Source: Sphingomonas glaciei (GTDB taxonomy: Bacteria; Pseudomonadota; Alphaproteobacteria; Sphingomonadales; Sphingomonadaceae). From it: a stretch of DNA of 64,000 nucleotides. The first letter of the stretch is position 1; each line of letters begins with the position of its first letter. The position numbers and the translations under genes are program-made. This document shows, in pieces, positions 46,544 through 55,441 of this stretch. The DNA lies in assembly GCF_023380025.1 (NCBI RefSeq), contig NZ_CP097253.1:868001-932000 (forward strand), written 5' to 3'. A model generated the notes under the pieces. The model worked only from the letters and a program-made list of their open reading frames with translations. It ran no database searches and was not told the origin of the DNA.

Positions 46544-47131
46544 ATGTTCAACGATCTTTCCACGCCCCTCGCCTATCTCGCCAGCCGCCGTTCGGGACGG
46601 CCCCGCGACATGGTCGGCCCGGGCCCCGGCAGCGCCGAACTCGACTCCATCCTCGCGCTCGCCATGCGCACGCCGGACCATGGCAAGCTGTTCCCGTGGC
46701 GCTTCGTGGTGGTCGGTTCCGACCAGCGTGACGAGCTTGCCGCGCTGCTGTCCCGGGCGCTGGACCAGAACGACCCGGGTGCCGGCGCCGCCCACCGCCA
46801 GAAGGCGGACGAGTTCGCCCACAACGGCGAAGCCTTGGTGGTGCTGCTGTCCGCCCCGGTCATTCCGCACAAGATCCCGGTGTGGGAACAGGAATTGTCG
46901 GTCGGCGCGGCGGCGATGAACCTGCTTCATGCGATCCACGCCCATGGCTATGTCGGAAGCTGGCTGACCGGCTGGGCGACCTACGATCCTGTGGTCGAGG
47001 AGGCCTTCCGCCTTGCCGCGAGCGAGCGCATCGCCGGTTTCTTCTTCATCGGCTCGCCCGGCCGCCCGCTCGAGGAACGGCCCCGGCCCGATCCGCAGGC
47101 CGTCGTTCGCCGCTGGTCGCCGCCACTCTGA
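46544..47131 (+). CDS. Nitroreductase family protein
   Basis: The 195-residue protein is a flavin-dependent nitroreductase of the YdjA-like type: SRRSGRPRDMVGPGP at the start binds FMN phosphate, MRTPDHGKLFPWRFVVV follows, and SVGAAAMNLLHAIHAHGYVGSWLTG and GFFFIGSP mark the middle and C-terminal FMN contacts. It probably reduces nitro compounds, quinones or similar using NAD(P)H. The ATG at 46544 gives the family N-terminus. It is 38 bases from a small GntR gene on the same strand. Confidence 0.92.
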   Translation: MFNDLSTPLAYLASRRSGRPRDMVGPGPGSAELDSILALAMRTPDHGKLFPWRFVVVGSDQRDELAALLSRALDQNDPGAGAAHRQKADEFAHNGEALVVLLSAPVIPHKIPVWEQELSVGAAAMNLLHAIHAHGYVGSWLTGWATYDPVVEEAFRLAASERIAGFFFIGSPGRPLEERPRPDPQAVVRRWSPPL

Positions 47132-47169
47132 CGGTTGCAATTGCTTGCGCCGCACCGTATTACCACAGC

Positions 47170-47523
47170 ATGACGCTCCGCGCTCGCACCGATACCAAGC
47201 CTGTTTACGTCCGCCTTCGCGATATCATCGCCGAGGCGATCCTGTCCGGCCAGTTCAGCGATGGTGATCCGCTTCCTTCGGTCCGCGCGTTCGCGGCCGA
47301 ACAGGGCGCCAACCCTCTGACTGTCGCCAAGGCCTATCAGGGTTTCCAGGACGAGGGGTTGATCGTGGTTCGCCGCGGGGTCGGCATGTTCGTCGCGGCA
47401 GGAGCGCGCGAACGCCTTTCCACCAGCGAGCGCGACCAGTTTATCCGCAAGGAATGGCCCGCCGTACGCGCGCGGATGGAACAGCTTGGGATCGACCCGG
47501 CGGAGCTGCTCGAGCGCAGCTGA
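47170..47523 (+). CDS. Short GntR family regulator (YtrA-like)
   Basis: The 117-residue protein has the GntR winged helix at about 10-75 (VYVRLRDIIAEAILSGQFSDGDPLPSVRAFAAEQGANPLTVAKAYQGFQDEGLIVVRRGVG) and only a short C-terminal tail, which places it in the YtrA subgroup that typically regulates a transporter. Here it follows the nitroreductase and faces an acyl-CoA dehydrogenase; its target is unknown. No symmetric operator stands out next to it. Confidence 0.92.
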   Translation: MTLRARTDTKPVYVRLRDIIAEAILSGQFSDGDPLPSVRAFAAEQGANPLTVAKAYQGFQDEGLIVVRRGVGMFVAAGARERLSTSERDQFIRKEWPAVRARMEQLGIDPAELLERS

Positions 47524-47541
47524 CTCAAAGCCTCGTTGGTG

Positions 47542-47591
47542 CTGAGCGAAGTCGAAGCACGCCCGCGCCAGCGCCCTTCGACGTCGCTCAG
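47542..47591. repeat. REP-like inverted repeat between convergent genes
   Basis: CTGAGCGAAGTCGAAG (47542-47557) and CTTCGACGTCGCTCAG (47576-47591) are inverted copies with one mismatch, loop of 18, and the flanks also pair loosely. The pattern CTGAGCGAAGTCGAAG is familiar to me as an extragenic palindrome of sphingomonads. It sits between the ends of the GntR and acyl-CoA dehydrogenase genes and could end both transcripts. Confidence 0.8.
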
Positions 47592-47612
47592 GGCGAACGA
47601 TACCTCTTTGGT

Positions 47613-49289
47613 CTAAGCCAACGCTTCGGCCTCGACGCTGTACAGCAACTTCGCCCCGGCTTCGGCTCCAGCCGCCAGCCCCAGGGCTTCGGGCACCACC
47701 ACCGCCAGGAAATAGCCCGCCGCCGCTCGCTTGGTGCGCAGGAATGGCGTGTCGCCGCTCGCCGCACGCGCCTGCCGCTCGAGCAGCCAGCCGGCGGTCA
47801 GGACCGAACACATTGTAAGGAACGGATAGCTGCCCGCCAGCCGGTCGTCCTGCTCGGCCGCGCGCAGGGTGGTGGCAACCACTTCCACCGCGTCGGCCAG
47901 CGCGACCAGCGCCGGATCCTCGATCTCGGCCCGGATGTCAGCGATCAGCCCGTCGAACGCCAGCCCGCCATCGAGGCCGAGCTTGCGCCCGACCAGATCG
48001 GCGGCCTGGATCCCGTTGGTGCCCTCGTAGATCGGCGCGATCCGGGCGTCGCGCAGGTACTGCGCCGCGCCGGTTTCCTCGACGAAGCCCATCCCGCCGT
48101 GGACCTGGATGCCGATGCTGGCGACTTCGACGCCGATGTCGGTGCCCCATGCCTTGACCAGCGGCGTTAGCACGTCGCCGCGCATCGCCGCCGCCTTGTC
48201 GCCGCGGTGGCCGCGATCGATCTGGCCGAAGGCGTAATAGGCCAGCGCCCGCGCGCCGGTGGTCAGCGCCTTCATCCGAAGCAGCATGCGGCGGACATCG
48301 GGATGCTCGTGGATCGCCACGGCGTCACGGCTCGCCGCGCCGGCGCGCGCCGACTGCACCCGCCCGAGTGCATAGGCCACCGCGCGCTGGGTTGCCGCCT
48401 CGGCGATGCCGACGCCCTGCAGCCCGACGTTGAGCCTGGCATTGTTCATCATCGTGAACATCGCCCGCATGCCGCCATTTTCCGGCCCGATCAGCCAGCC
48501 GGTCGCGCCGCCGCCATCCCCGAACGCCATGGTGCAGGTCGGCGAGGCGTGGATGCCGAGCTTGTGCTCGATCGAGGCGCAGCGAAGGTCGTTGCGGCTT
48601 CCGTCCGGCAGCACCTTGGGCACCAGGAACAGCGAAATACCGCGGGTGCCGGCTGGCGCGTCGGGCGTGCGGGCGAGCACTAGGTGGATGATGTTGTCGG
48701 CGAGATCATGCTCGCCATAGGTGATGTAGATTTTGGACCCGGTGATCGCGTAGCTGCCGTCGCCGTTGGGCACCGCTTTGGTCCGCAGCGCGCCGACGTC
48801 GGAGCCCGCCTGCGGCTCGGTCAGGTTCATCGTCGCCGGCCATTCGCCCGACACGATCCTGGGCAGATAATCGCGCTTTTGGCTCTCCGAGCCATGCGCC
48901 CCGATCGCCTCGATCGCACCCATCGTCAGCATCGGACACAAGGCAAAGGCGAGGTTGGCGGCGTTCAGATCCTCCATCACCGCCGCGCCGAGGCTGAGGG
49001 GCAAGCCCTGCCCGCCCGCTTCCTCCGGCGCGCTAATCGTGCCCCAGCCGCCCTCGACGAACTGGCGATAAGCTTCGTGGAACCCCTTGGGCATGGCAAC
49101 GCCCTCGGGCGACCATTTGGCGCCCACGGTGTCTCCGATGCGGTTCAGCGGCTCGACCTCGCCCTCGGCATATTGCGCCGCGCCCTCCAGCAGCGCGTCG
49201 ACGATATCCGCGTCGTTGGTGAGCTCGTGAATGCCGACCACATGCTCCAGCACGAAACGCTGTTCTTCGACGGGGCAGCGAAGCGGCAT
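47613..49289 (-). CDS. Acyl-CoA dehydrogenase (DmdC-like, extended C-terminus)
   Basis: The roughly 558-residue flavoenzyme has an extra N-terminal segment (RFVLEHVVGIHELT), the standard acyl-CoA dehydrogenase core (NLTEPQAGSDVGALRTKA, ITGSKIYITYGEHDLA, NVGLQGVGIAEAATQRAVAYA, QVHGGMGFVEETGAAQYLRDARIAPIYEGTNGIQAADLVGRK), and a C-terminal helical domain (about 480-558). This layout matches the family of 3-methylmercaptopropionyl-CoA dehydrogenase DmdC, but many members have other short-chain or aromatic acyl substrates. Start at ATG 49289 has AAGGGA nine bases upstream; ATG 49298 is the alternative. Confidence 0.9.
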   Translation of the reverse strand: MPLRCPVEEQRFVLEHVVGIHELTNDADIVDALLEGAAQYAEGEVEPLNRIGDTVGAKWSPEGVAMPKGFHEAYRQFVEGGWGTISAPEEAGGQGLPLSLGAAVMEDLNAANLAFALCPMLTMGAIEAIGAHGSESQKRDYLPRIVSGEWPATMNLTEPQAGSDVGALRTKAVPNGDGSYAITGSKIYITYGEHDLADNIIHLVLARTPDAPAGTRGISLFLVPKVLPDGSRNDLRCASIEHKLGIHASPTCTMAFGDGGGATGWLIGPENGGMRAMFTMMNNARLNVGLQGVGIAEAATQRAVAYALGRVQSARAGAASRDAVAIHEHPDVRRMLLRMKALTTGARALAYYAFGQIDRGHRGDKAAAMRGDVLTPLVKAWGTDIGVEVASIGIQVHGGMGFVEETGAAQYLRDARIAPIYEGTNGIQAADLVGRKLGLDGGLAFDGLIADIRAEIEDPALVALADAVEVVATTLRAAEQDDRLAGSYPFLTMCSVLTAGWLLERQARAASGDTPFLRTKRAAAGYFLAVVVPEALGLAAGAEAGAKLLYSVEAEALA

Positions 49290-49338
49290 ATCAGTCATTC
49301 CCTTGTGAAGCCTTGGCCTTTGCCATAGCGGCGGCGGC

Positions 49339-50265
49339 ATGGCGGGCAAGAGCACCGAGATACGGCCATTCGGGCCCGAGGCCATCGCCGCCGCCGCCGC
49401 GCTGATCCGTGACGGACAGCCGGTCGCGGTGCCGACCGAGACGGTCTACGGTCTCGCCGCCGATGCCACGAACGCCCGCGCCGTCGCCCGCATCTACGAG
49501 GCCAAGGGCCGGCCGAGCTTCAACCCGTTGATCGTCCACATCCCCAATCTCGCTTCGGCGACACGCCTCGGCACATTCAGCTCCGAAGCCCGCGCCCTGG
49601 CAGAGCAGCATTGGCCGGGACCCCTTACCGTGGTCGTGCCGCTTGCACCTGACAGTCCCGTCGCAAGCCTGGTCACCGCCGGCTTGCCGACTATCGCGCT
49701 TCGAGTCCCCGCTCATCCGGCGATGCGCGCCTTGCTCGACGCTAGCGGCCGCCCGCTCGCGGCGCCGAGCGCCAATGCCAGCGGACGGATCAGTCCGACC
49801 CGCGCGGATCACGTCCTTGCCTCGCTTAGCGGGCGTATCGCGCTGGTGATCGATGGCGGTTCGTCCGCGCATGGCCTCGAAAGCACCATCGTCGCCTTCA
49901 CCGGCGGTCTGCCGCGGTTACTGCGCCCAGGGCCCGTCGAGGTCCCGCAAGCGCTCGCGCCCAGTTCGTCGCAGATTGAAGCCCCCGGCATGCTCGCCAG
50001 CCATTATGCGCCGGCCAAACCGCTCCGGCTGAACGCGACCGAACGAGCGTCGAATGAATGGCTGATCGGTTTCGGCAATATTGAGGGCGACGCCAGCCTC
50101 AGTCCATCAGGCGACCTCGGCGAAGCGGCCGCCCGGCTGTTCGACCTTCTGCATCAGGCCGACGCTGGCTCGCAGGCTGCCATCGCCGTTGCACCTGTCC
50201 CTGACATCGGCATTGGCCGGGCGATCAACGACCGCCTCGCCCGCGCCGCGGCGCCGCGTCCCTAG
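49339..50265 (+). CDS. sua5: L-threonylcarbamoyladenylate synthase (Sua5 type)
   Basis: The 308-residue protein makes threonylcarbamoyl-AMP for the t6A modification of tRNAs. The YrdC domain shows VAVPTETVYGLAADATN, KGRPSFNPLIVHI, WPGPLTVVV, and ALRVPAHP; the C-terminal Sua5 domain is joined by APGMLASHYAPAKPL, so it is the longer two-domain form. It is divergent from the acyl-CoA dehydrogenase over about 50 bases. Its stop overlaps the stop of a convergent GGDEF/EAL gene (CTAG). Confidence 0.96.
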   Translation: MAGKSTEIRPFGPEAIAAAAALIRDGQPVAVPTETVYGLAADATNARAVARIYEAKGRPSFNPLIVHIPNLASATRLGTFSSEARALAEQHWPGPLTVVVPLAPDSPVASLVTAGLPTIALRVPAHPAMRALLDASGRPLAAPSANASGRISPTRADHVLASLSGRIALVIDGGSSAHGLESTIVAFTGGLPRLLRPGPVEVPQALAPSSSQIEAPGMLASHYAPAKPLRLNATERASNEWLIGFGNIEGDASLSPSGDLGEAAARLFDLLHQADAGSQAAIAVAPVPDIGIGRAINDRLARAAAPRP

Positions 50266-51989
50266 GCGGCCCGGCGGTTCGACCGCAGCCGGCTGCGCCA
50301 GAACGGCAGCGCTTCGTCTTCGCCCACCGGCCGCGCAAAGAAGAACCCCTGCCCCGATACGCAACCGAGCGCCGCCAGCGTCGTCGCCAGCTCGCGGCTC
50401 TCCACGCCCTCGGCAGTGGTCGACATACCCAGCGCCTCGGCGAGGCTCAGAACCGCGCGGACGATCGCGACGCTGTCGGGATCAATCATCATGCCGCTGA
50501 CGAAGCTGCGATCGATTTTGAGCACGTCGATCGGCAGTCGCTGGAGGTAGGCAAGGCTCGAGTATCCCGTGCCGAAATCGTCCATTGCGACCCGTGCATC
50601 CAGCGCCTTCAGCGCGTCGAACACGCGGGTCGCGCGGCGCGGGTCTTGCACGATGGCGCTTTCGGTCAACTCCAAGGTCAGCCGGTCGCCGGTCAGGCCG
50701 CTGTTGCGAAGCGCGCCGCCAACCATCGCGGTGATGTCGTCGCGCGCGACCTGGATGGCGGACAGGTTGACCGCGACGCTGACCGGCAGGACCTGCCCCG
50801 CTTCGGCGTCCCACCCGGCAAGGGTCGAGGTCGCCTTGTCCATCGCCCACCGGCCGAGATGAAGGATCAGCCCGCTTTCTTCCGCCACGGGAATGAATTC
50901 GGTCGGGCTGATCTCCCCGCGGTCGGGATGGTGCCAGCGGGCCAGCGCCTCGAAGCCCGACACTTCGCCGGTCTTGAGGTTGATCAGCGGCTGGTACGAC
51001 ATGCTCAGCTGGTCGTTTTCCAGCGCCCGGCGAAGTTCGGTCTCGATCGAGAAGCGGCGCCGTGCAAGGCTCGCTTCCTTGGGCTCATAGACTTCGGGCC
51101 GGCCGCTGGCCTTGGCCTGCTTGACCGCGAATTGCGCGCTCCGGAACAGCTCCTCGGCGTCCTGATCGGGGCCCATCAGGGCGAGACCGATCGCGCAGTC
51201 GACCTTGATTTCCAATTCGCTCAGCCGGAACGGCGCATGCATCGCGTCCAGGATTCGGGTCGCGGCCTTGAGCGCGTCGCCGGTCCCGCGTCGAAGCGCG
51301 ACCACGATGCCGAACTCGTTGCCCCCGGTGCGGGCAAGACTGTCCCCCGCCCGCAGGGCAGAGATCAGGCGCCGTGCGAAGGTGATCAGAAGTTCGTCGC
51401 CGGCCAGGCTGCCCATGCTTTCGTTGATTCGGCTGAAGCGCAGCATGTCGACCACCAGCACAGCATGGCCCACGCCCTCACCGCCCGCGCCGCGCCCGGC
51501 CGCCTCGACCACCTCGGTAAAGGCCAGGCGATTGGGCAGGCCGGTCAGGCTGTCCCGCAGCATTTCGGCGCGCAGGGTTCGCTCGGCCTGCACTTCGGCG
51601 GTGCGGTCGACCACCGACAATAGCGCCCGCCGGATCTCGCCCGCACTCGGTAGCGGCGCCAGCTTCAGAGAATAAAATCGTGCCGCAACACCCGATCCGT
51701 CGCGCATTTCGAGGTCGGATGTCGCTTTTTCGCCGCCCGCGAACCACGCCGCGAGATAGCTCGAAACGAGGCCATCGCCCCCCAGGCATTGCTCGCTCAG
51801 CCCGTCGAGCGACCCCGCGGTGGAGATGGCGACCGCTTCCTCGAACCGGCCATTATGAGCGGAAATCCGCAATTCTCCGCCGTCGCATTCGATGATTGCG
51901 GCCGGGATCGGCAAGGCGTCGAGAAGCAGTCCGCCATCTGCCCACAGGGCAGGTGTTCGCTGAAGCGCGCTGCGGGGGGAGGCCGGCAT
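50262..51989 (-). CDS. GGDEF(degenerate)-EAL phosphodiesterase candidate
   Basis: The 575-residue protein has an N-terminal PAS-like region (about 20-135), then a GGDEF domain whose motif is GGNEF (222-226), and an EAL domain with FEALARW (347-349), NLSAIQ, ELTESAIV and DDFGTGYSS. The Asp to Asn change in GGDEF makes cyclase activity unlikely, though such domains can bind GTP; the EAL appears complete for c-di-GMP hydrolysis. It is a soluble protein without membrane segments. It shares the divergent region at 51990-52129 with the exported methyltransferase-like gene. Confidence 0.92.
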   Translation of the reverse strand: MPASPRSALQRTPALWADGGLLLDALPIPAAIIECDGGELRISAHNGRFEEAVAISTAGSLDGLSEQCLGGDGLVSSYLAAWFAGGEKATSDLEMRDGSGVAARFYSLKLAPLPSAGEIRRALLSVVDRTAEVQAERTLRAEMLRDSLTGLPNRLAFTEVVEAAGRGAGGEGVGHAVLVVDMLRFSRINESMGSLAGDELLITFARRLISALRAGDSLARTGGNEFGIVVALRRGTGDALKAATRILDAMHAPFRLSELEIKVDCAIGLALMGPDQDAEELFRSAQFAVKQAKASGRPEVYEPKEASLARRRFSIETELRRALENDQLSMSYQPLINLKTGEVSGFEALARWHHPDRGEISPTEFIPVAEESGLILHLGRWAMDKATSTLAGWDAEAGQVLPVSVAVNLSAIQVARDDITAMVGGALRNSGLTGDRLTLELTESAIVQDPRRATRVFDALKALDARVAMDDFGTGYSSLAYLQRLPIDVLKIDRSFVSGMMIDPDSVAIVRAVLSLAEALGMSTTAEGVESRELATTLAALGCVSGQGFFFARPVGEDEALPFWRSRLRSNRRAA

Positions 51990-52033
51990 GGCCCAAGCCT
52001 ATGGCAGCAAAGGCGTTAAACATCTGTTTCCCC

Positions 52034-52054
52034 GCCCGTCCCTGACGGGCTTTT
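52034..52054 (+). terminator. Terminator-like hairpin in the leader of the methyltransferase gene
   Basis: GCCCGTC (52034-52040) and GACGGGC (52044-52050) pair around CCT and are followed by TTTT on the plus strand. No plus-strand gene ends here, so it could be a weak attenuator between promoter and the gene at 52130, or a small RNA end. The T-run is short, hence the low certainty. Confidence 0.4.
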
Positions 52055-52129
52055 GGCCGGGACGCTTGCGGCGGCACTCCAAGGCGGCAAGAAGGGCGCC
52101 AGCCCTATTCATTCCGGAGACCCGAAGTC

Positions 52130-52954
52130 ATGCTCAAACCCCTCCTGCTCGCGGCCGGCGTCGCCCTGGTCGCCAGTGCAGCGACCGCCATGCAGAGCCG
52201 TGCCCCGGCCCTTCCCGCCGCCGAGAAGCGCGCGCTCGCCGCCGCTGTCGCCAACCCTGCGCGGAGCGAGGCCAACCGTGCCCGTGACCGATACCGCAAT
52301 CCCGCCGCGACACTCGCCTTCTTCGGCGTGCGCCCGCGGCAGACCGTGGTCGAGCTGTTCCCCGGCGGCGGCTGGTACAGCGAGATTTTGGCGCCGTACG
52401 TCCTGAACGGCGGCGGCACCTACTATGTCGCCGCGCCGAACGACCGCGGCCTCGGCGGGTTCAAACGCCTGGTCGAAAAGGACGCAGCCACCTACGGCCG
52501 CGCCCGCCAAGTCATCTTCCCGGTGCGCGAAGCGGGCCAGACCGGCGTGCCGGCCGGCAGCGCCGACGTCGTGCTGACGTTCCGCAACGTCCACAATTGG
52601 GCGATGGGCGACCAGCCCTACGCCGACCTCGCCTTCAAGCAGATTTACGCCATGCTGAAGCCGGGCGGCGTGCTCGGGATCGAGGACCATCGCCTGCCCG
52701 AAGCTGCCAGCAGCGAGCGCGAGAAGAATAGCGGCTACCTCAAGGTCTCGACCGTCCGCCGCCTCGCCGAGCAGGCCGGCTTCCGCTATGCCGGGTCAAG
52801 CGAGATCAACGCCAATCGCAAGGACACCGCCAACTGGCCCGACGGCGTGTGGACCCTGCCCCCGACCCTTGCCCTCAAGGACAAGGATCGCGCCAAATAT
52901 CTTGCTATCGGCGAAAGCGACCGGATGACCCTGCGCTTCGTCAAGCCGCGCTGA
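52130..52954 (+). CDS. Exported class I SAM methyltransferase-like protein
   Basis: The 274-residue protein begins with a signal peptide (MLKPLLLAAGVALVASAATA) and has a Rossmann SAM motif VVELFPGGGWYSEILAPYV, then a second strand with DVVLTFRNVHNW and MLKPGGVLGIEDHRLP, typical of COG4798-type predicted methyltransferases. SAM is a cytoplasmic cofactor, so a secreted methyltransferase is unusual; either the signal peptide is not cleaved for export as expected, or the protein has another function. Homologues with signal peptides occur in proteobacteria. Confidence 0.85.
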   Translation: MLKPLLLAAGVALVASAATAMQSRAPALPAAEKRALAAAVANPARSEANRARDRYRNPAATLAFFGVRPRQTVVELFPGGGWYSEILAPYVLNGGGTYYVAAPNDRGLGGFKRLVEKDAATYGRARQVIFPVREAGQTGVPAGSADVVLTFRNVHNWAMGDQPYADLAFKQIYAMLKPGGVLGIEDHRLPEAASSEREKNSGYLKVSTVRRLAEQAGFRYAGSSEINANRKDTANWPDGVWTLPPTLALKDKDRAKYLAIGESDRMTLRFVKPR

Positions 52955-52963
52955 GGCCGGCTG

Positions 52964-54652
52964 CTACTTGACCTCGGTGACCCTTTTGCCGGCCGGGACC
53001 CTGGGATTGGTCCGAAGCCAGCTTTCGAGGGCATCGAGGTCGAGCCCGCCGTCCCTGGCGTCCTTGCCTTCGGCCAGCACCGTATAACCATCACCGCCGC
53101 TGGCGAGGAAGTTGTTGACGCTCACGCGGTAGCTGGCCGCAGGGTCGATCGGGCGCCCATTCAACGCCATCGACAACACCCGGCTGCCCGCCGGACGACG
53201 CCGGTCGAAGCGATAGGTGAACCCCTCCGAGGGGATCAGCAAAGAGGACACCTGCACCTTGCCGTTCACGTCGCGGAACCCCTGCTCGATCAGCGCCTTC
53301 AACTGCGCCCCGGTCAGCGTCTTCACGACCAGGCTGTTGCCGAAAGGCTGGGTGGCGAAGATCTGGCCGAAGGTGACGCTTCCGTCCGCCTTCGGCACCA
53401 GGTCGGTGCGTACCCCGCCCGAGTTGATGAAGGCAATCTGCGCCCCGCCCCGCTCCGCTGACCTGTTGGCGGCCAATTGGGCATCGGCGATTAGCTCCCC
53501 AGCCGGGCTGTCGCCATCGTCGGCGTCCTTGAGCGCCGGGCCCGGTAGCTTGCCCACCACCCGCTCGGCCGCCGGCCGCGCCGCCGCGACATAGCGGTCG
53601 ACCAACGCCTGCACTTCGGGATCGCGCTCAGCCAGCACCGGCAGGTTCTGGGCCTTGGCGCTGACCAACCGCCGCGTCGCCGGATCGAACGCCAGCCGGA
53701 TGTCGGTCACCAGATAGCCGTTCTTGCCCGCGCTGGTCAGCAGCCGGGGCGCCCCGCCCGCATCGACCTCGCAAGCATAGGCATGGTGGGTGTGCCCGCT
53801 CACCACCACCCGTATCGCGGGGTCGAGCTTGCCGAGGATCGGCACGATATCTCCCGACAGCCCGTCGCAGCCAAGCGCGTCGTAAACCGGTGGGACATAG
53901 CCGCCCTGGTGGATCAGCAGCACGATCAGGTCCGCGCCCTCGGCCTTGAGCCTCGGCACCAGCGCGTTGGCGGTGGCGGCCTCGTCGGCGAAGGTCAGGC
54001 CCGCGACTCCGGCCGGTGTGACCAACGTCGCTGTCTCCTGCAGCGGCATGCCGATGAAGCCGACCTTGACCGGCCCCATCTGGCGGATGGCCGTTCCGGG
54101 AAAAAGCGTATTGCCCCCCTCCGTGATGACGTTGGCGGCGAGATAGCGGAAGCTGGCGCCCGCATGCGGCTCCACCGCGCAGGGCGCGCGCGTCGTCAGC
54201 TTGGAACAGCCGCCGTCCTGGATCCGCTTTAGTTCTGCCGCGCCCTTGTCGAATTCGTGATTGCCGACCGCGGCATAGTCGAGCCCGGCCAGGCCCAACG
54301 CCTTGATCGTCGGTTCGTCGAGGAAATAGGCCGACACCAAGGGCGTCGCGCCGATGAGGTCGCCCGCGGCCACCGTCACGCTGGTCTGCCCGGTGCGAAG
54401 CCGTTTCAGCGTCGCCGACAGCTGCGCCGCGCCGCCAGCGCGATATCTGGTGGTAGTCCCGTCCGGACTTTTCAGCGGCACCGGGTCGCGCGGCGCCTCG
54501 AGATTGCCGTGGAAGTCGTTCAGCCCGAGGATCTGGATCTCGACCGGCCCTGCCGCAGCGGCGGGCGCGACCGGCCGCTCGATCGTCGCGCAGGCACCTA
54601 GGCCGGCGCTAGACGCGAGCAGCAAAAGGCGTGAAATTCGTCCGTTCATCAA
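52964..54652 (-). CDS. 5'-nucleotidase/metallophosphatase lipoprotein
   Basis: The 562-residue protein starts with a lipoprotein signal (LLLASSAGLGAC), so it is probably periplasmic and membrane-anchored. The N-terminal calcineurin-like domain has LGLNDFHGNLE, AAGDLIG, YAAVGNHEFD and SGHTHHAY, giving the di-metal site; the C-terminal 5'-nucleotidase domain has FINSGGVRTDL, FATQPFGNSL and NNFLASGGDGYTVL. It should release phosphate and nucleosides from nucleotides outside the cytoplasm. It overlaps the end of the neighbouring YhhQ-like gene by 44 bases. Confidence 0.95.
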   Translation of the reverse strand: MMNGRISRLLLLASSAGLGACATIERPVAPAAAAGPVEIQILGLNDFHGNLEAPRDPVPLKSPDGTTTRYRAGGAAQLSATLKRLRTGQTSVTVAAGDLIGATPLVSAYFLDEPTIKALGLAGLDYAAVGNHEFDKGAAELKRIQDGGCSKLTTRAPCAVEPHAGASFRYLAANVITEGGNTLFPGTAIRQMGPVKVGFIGMPLQETATLVTPAGVAGLTFADEAATANALVPRLKAEGADLIVLLIHQGGYVPPVYDALGCDGLSGDIVPILGKLDPAIRVVVSGHTHHAYACEVDAGGAPRLLTSAGKNGYLVTDIRLAFDPATRRLVSAKAQNLPVLAERDPEVQALVDRYVAAARPAAERVVGKLPGPALKDADDGDSPAGELIADAQLAANRSAERGGAQIAFINSGGVRTDLVPKADGSVTFGQIFATQPFGNSLVVKTLTGAQLKALIEQGFRDVNGKVQVSSLLIPSEGFTYRFDRRRPAGSRVLSMALNGRPIDPAASYRVSVNNFLASGGDGYTVLAEGKDARDGGLDLDALESWLRTNPRVPAGKRVTEVK

Positions 54653-55343
54653 ATACGTCCAGTCCTTCGCGGCGCTTCAACGCCCCTACCACCATGTACG
54701 TGACAGGCGTGAGAATCGCCTCCCACGCCACCTTCAGCGCCCATTGCGTCAGAAGCACCTTGATCACCAGATCATTGGTCCATCCCGTCGCGCCCCAGAA
54801 GGCGAGCGGATAGAAGATAAGGCTGTCCACACCTTGACCGGCGATCGTGCTGCCGATCGTCCGCATCCACAGGTGCCGCCCGCCAGACCATATCTTCATC
54901 CGCGCCAGGACGGCCGCATTGACGAATTCGCCAGCCCAGAAGGCGACGATCGAGGCCATGACGATCCGCGGCACCTGGCCGAACACCTGCTCGTAAGCCT
55001 CCTGCCCCGTCCAGCCGGCGGCCGGCGGAAGCGCCACCACGACCCAACTCATGAAGGCCATGAACAGCAGGGCCGCGGTGCCGACCCAGATGCAGCGCCG
55101 CGCGCGGGCATAGCCATAGACCTCGGTCAGCACGTCGCCGATGACGTAGGCGACCGGAAAGAACAGGATGCCAGCCCCGAACGGCCACAGGCCCACCACC
55201 GGCAGGGTAATCTCGCTGACCTTGCCCGCGCCAAGGATGTTGGACAGCAGCAGGATCACGACAAAGGCGGCCATGACGAAGTCGAAATAACGCAAGGATC
55301 GTCCCTGCAGCGCGGACGCCTCGACCTTCTGCACCTGATCCAT
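54609..55343 (-). CDS. yhhQ: Queuosine precursor transporter
   Basis: The 244-residue protein is of the YhhQ/VUT family, which brings queuosine precursors such as preQ0 or preQ1 across the inner membrane. About six hydrophobic segments are seen, with motifs GAGILFFPVAYVIGDVLTEVYGY and MRTIGSTIAGQGVDSLIFY. I chose ATG 55343 because GAGGGG is seven bases upstream; the longer TTG start at 55382 lacks it. It is divergent from cdd. The 5'-nucleotidase gene begins inside its 3' end. Confidence 0.92.
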   Translation of the reverse strand: MDQVQKVEASALQGRSLRYFDFVMAAFVVILLLSNILGAGKVSEITLPVVGLWPFGAGILFFPVAYVIGDVLTEVYGYARARRCIWVGTAALLFMAFMSWVVVALPPAAGWTGQEAYEQVFGQVPRIVMASIVAFWAGEFVNAAVLARMKIWSGGRHLWMRTIGSTIAGQGVDSLIFYPLAFWGATGWTNDLVIKVLLTQWALKVAWEAILTPVTYMVVGALKRREGLDVFDERTNFTPFAARV

Positions 55344-55441
55344 CACCGGCCCCTCTACCTTTCCCGGACCGAGGAAGAACAAGGCGGGGCGCGGGTCAAG
55401 ATCGGGGTGACGAAGGGCGAGGTTAAGACTAGGCAGCGGCC

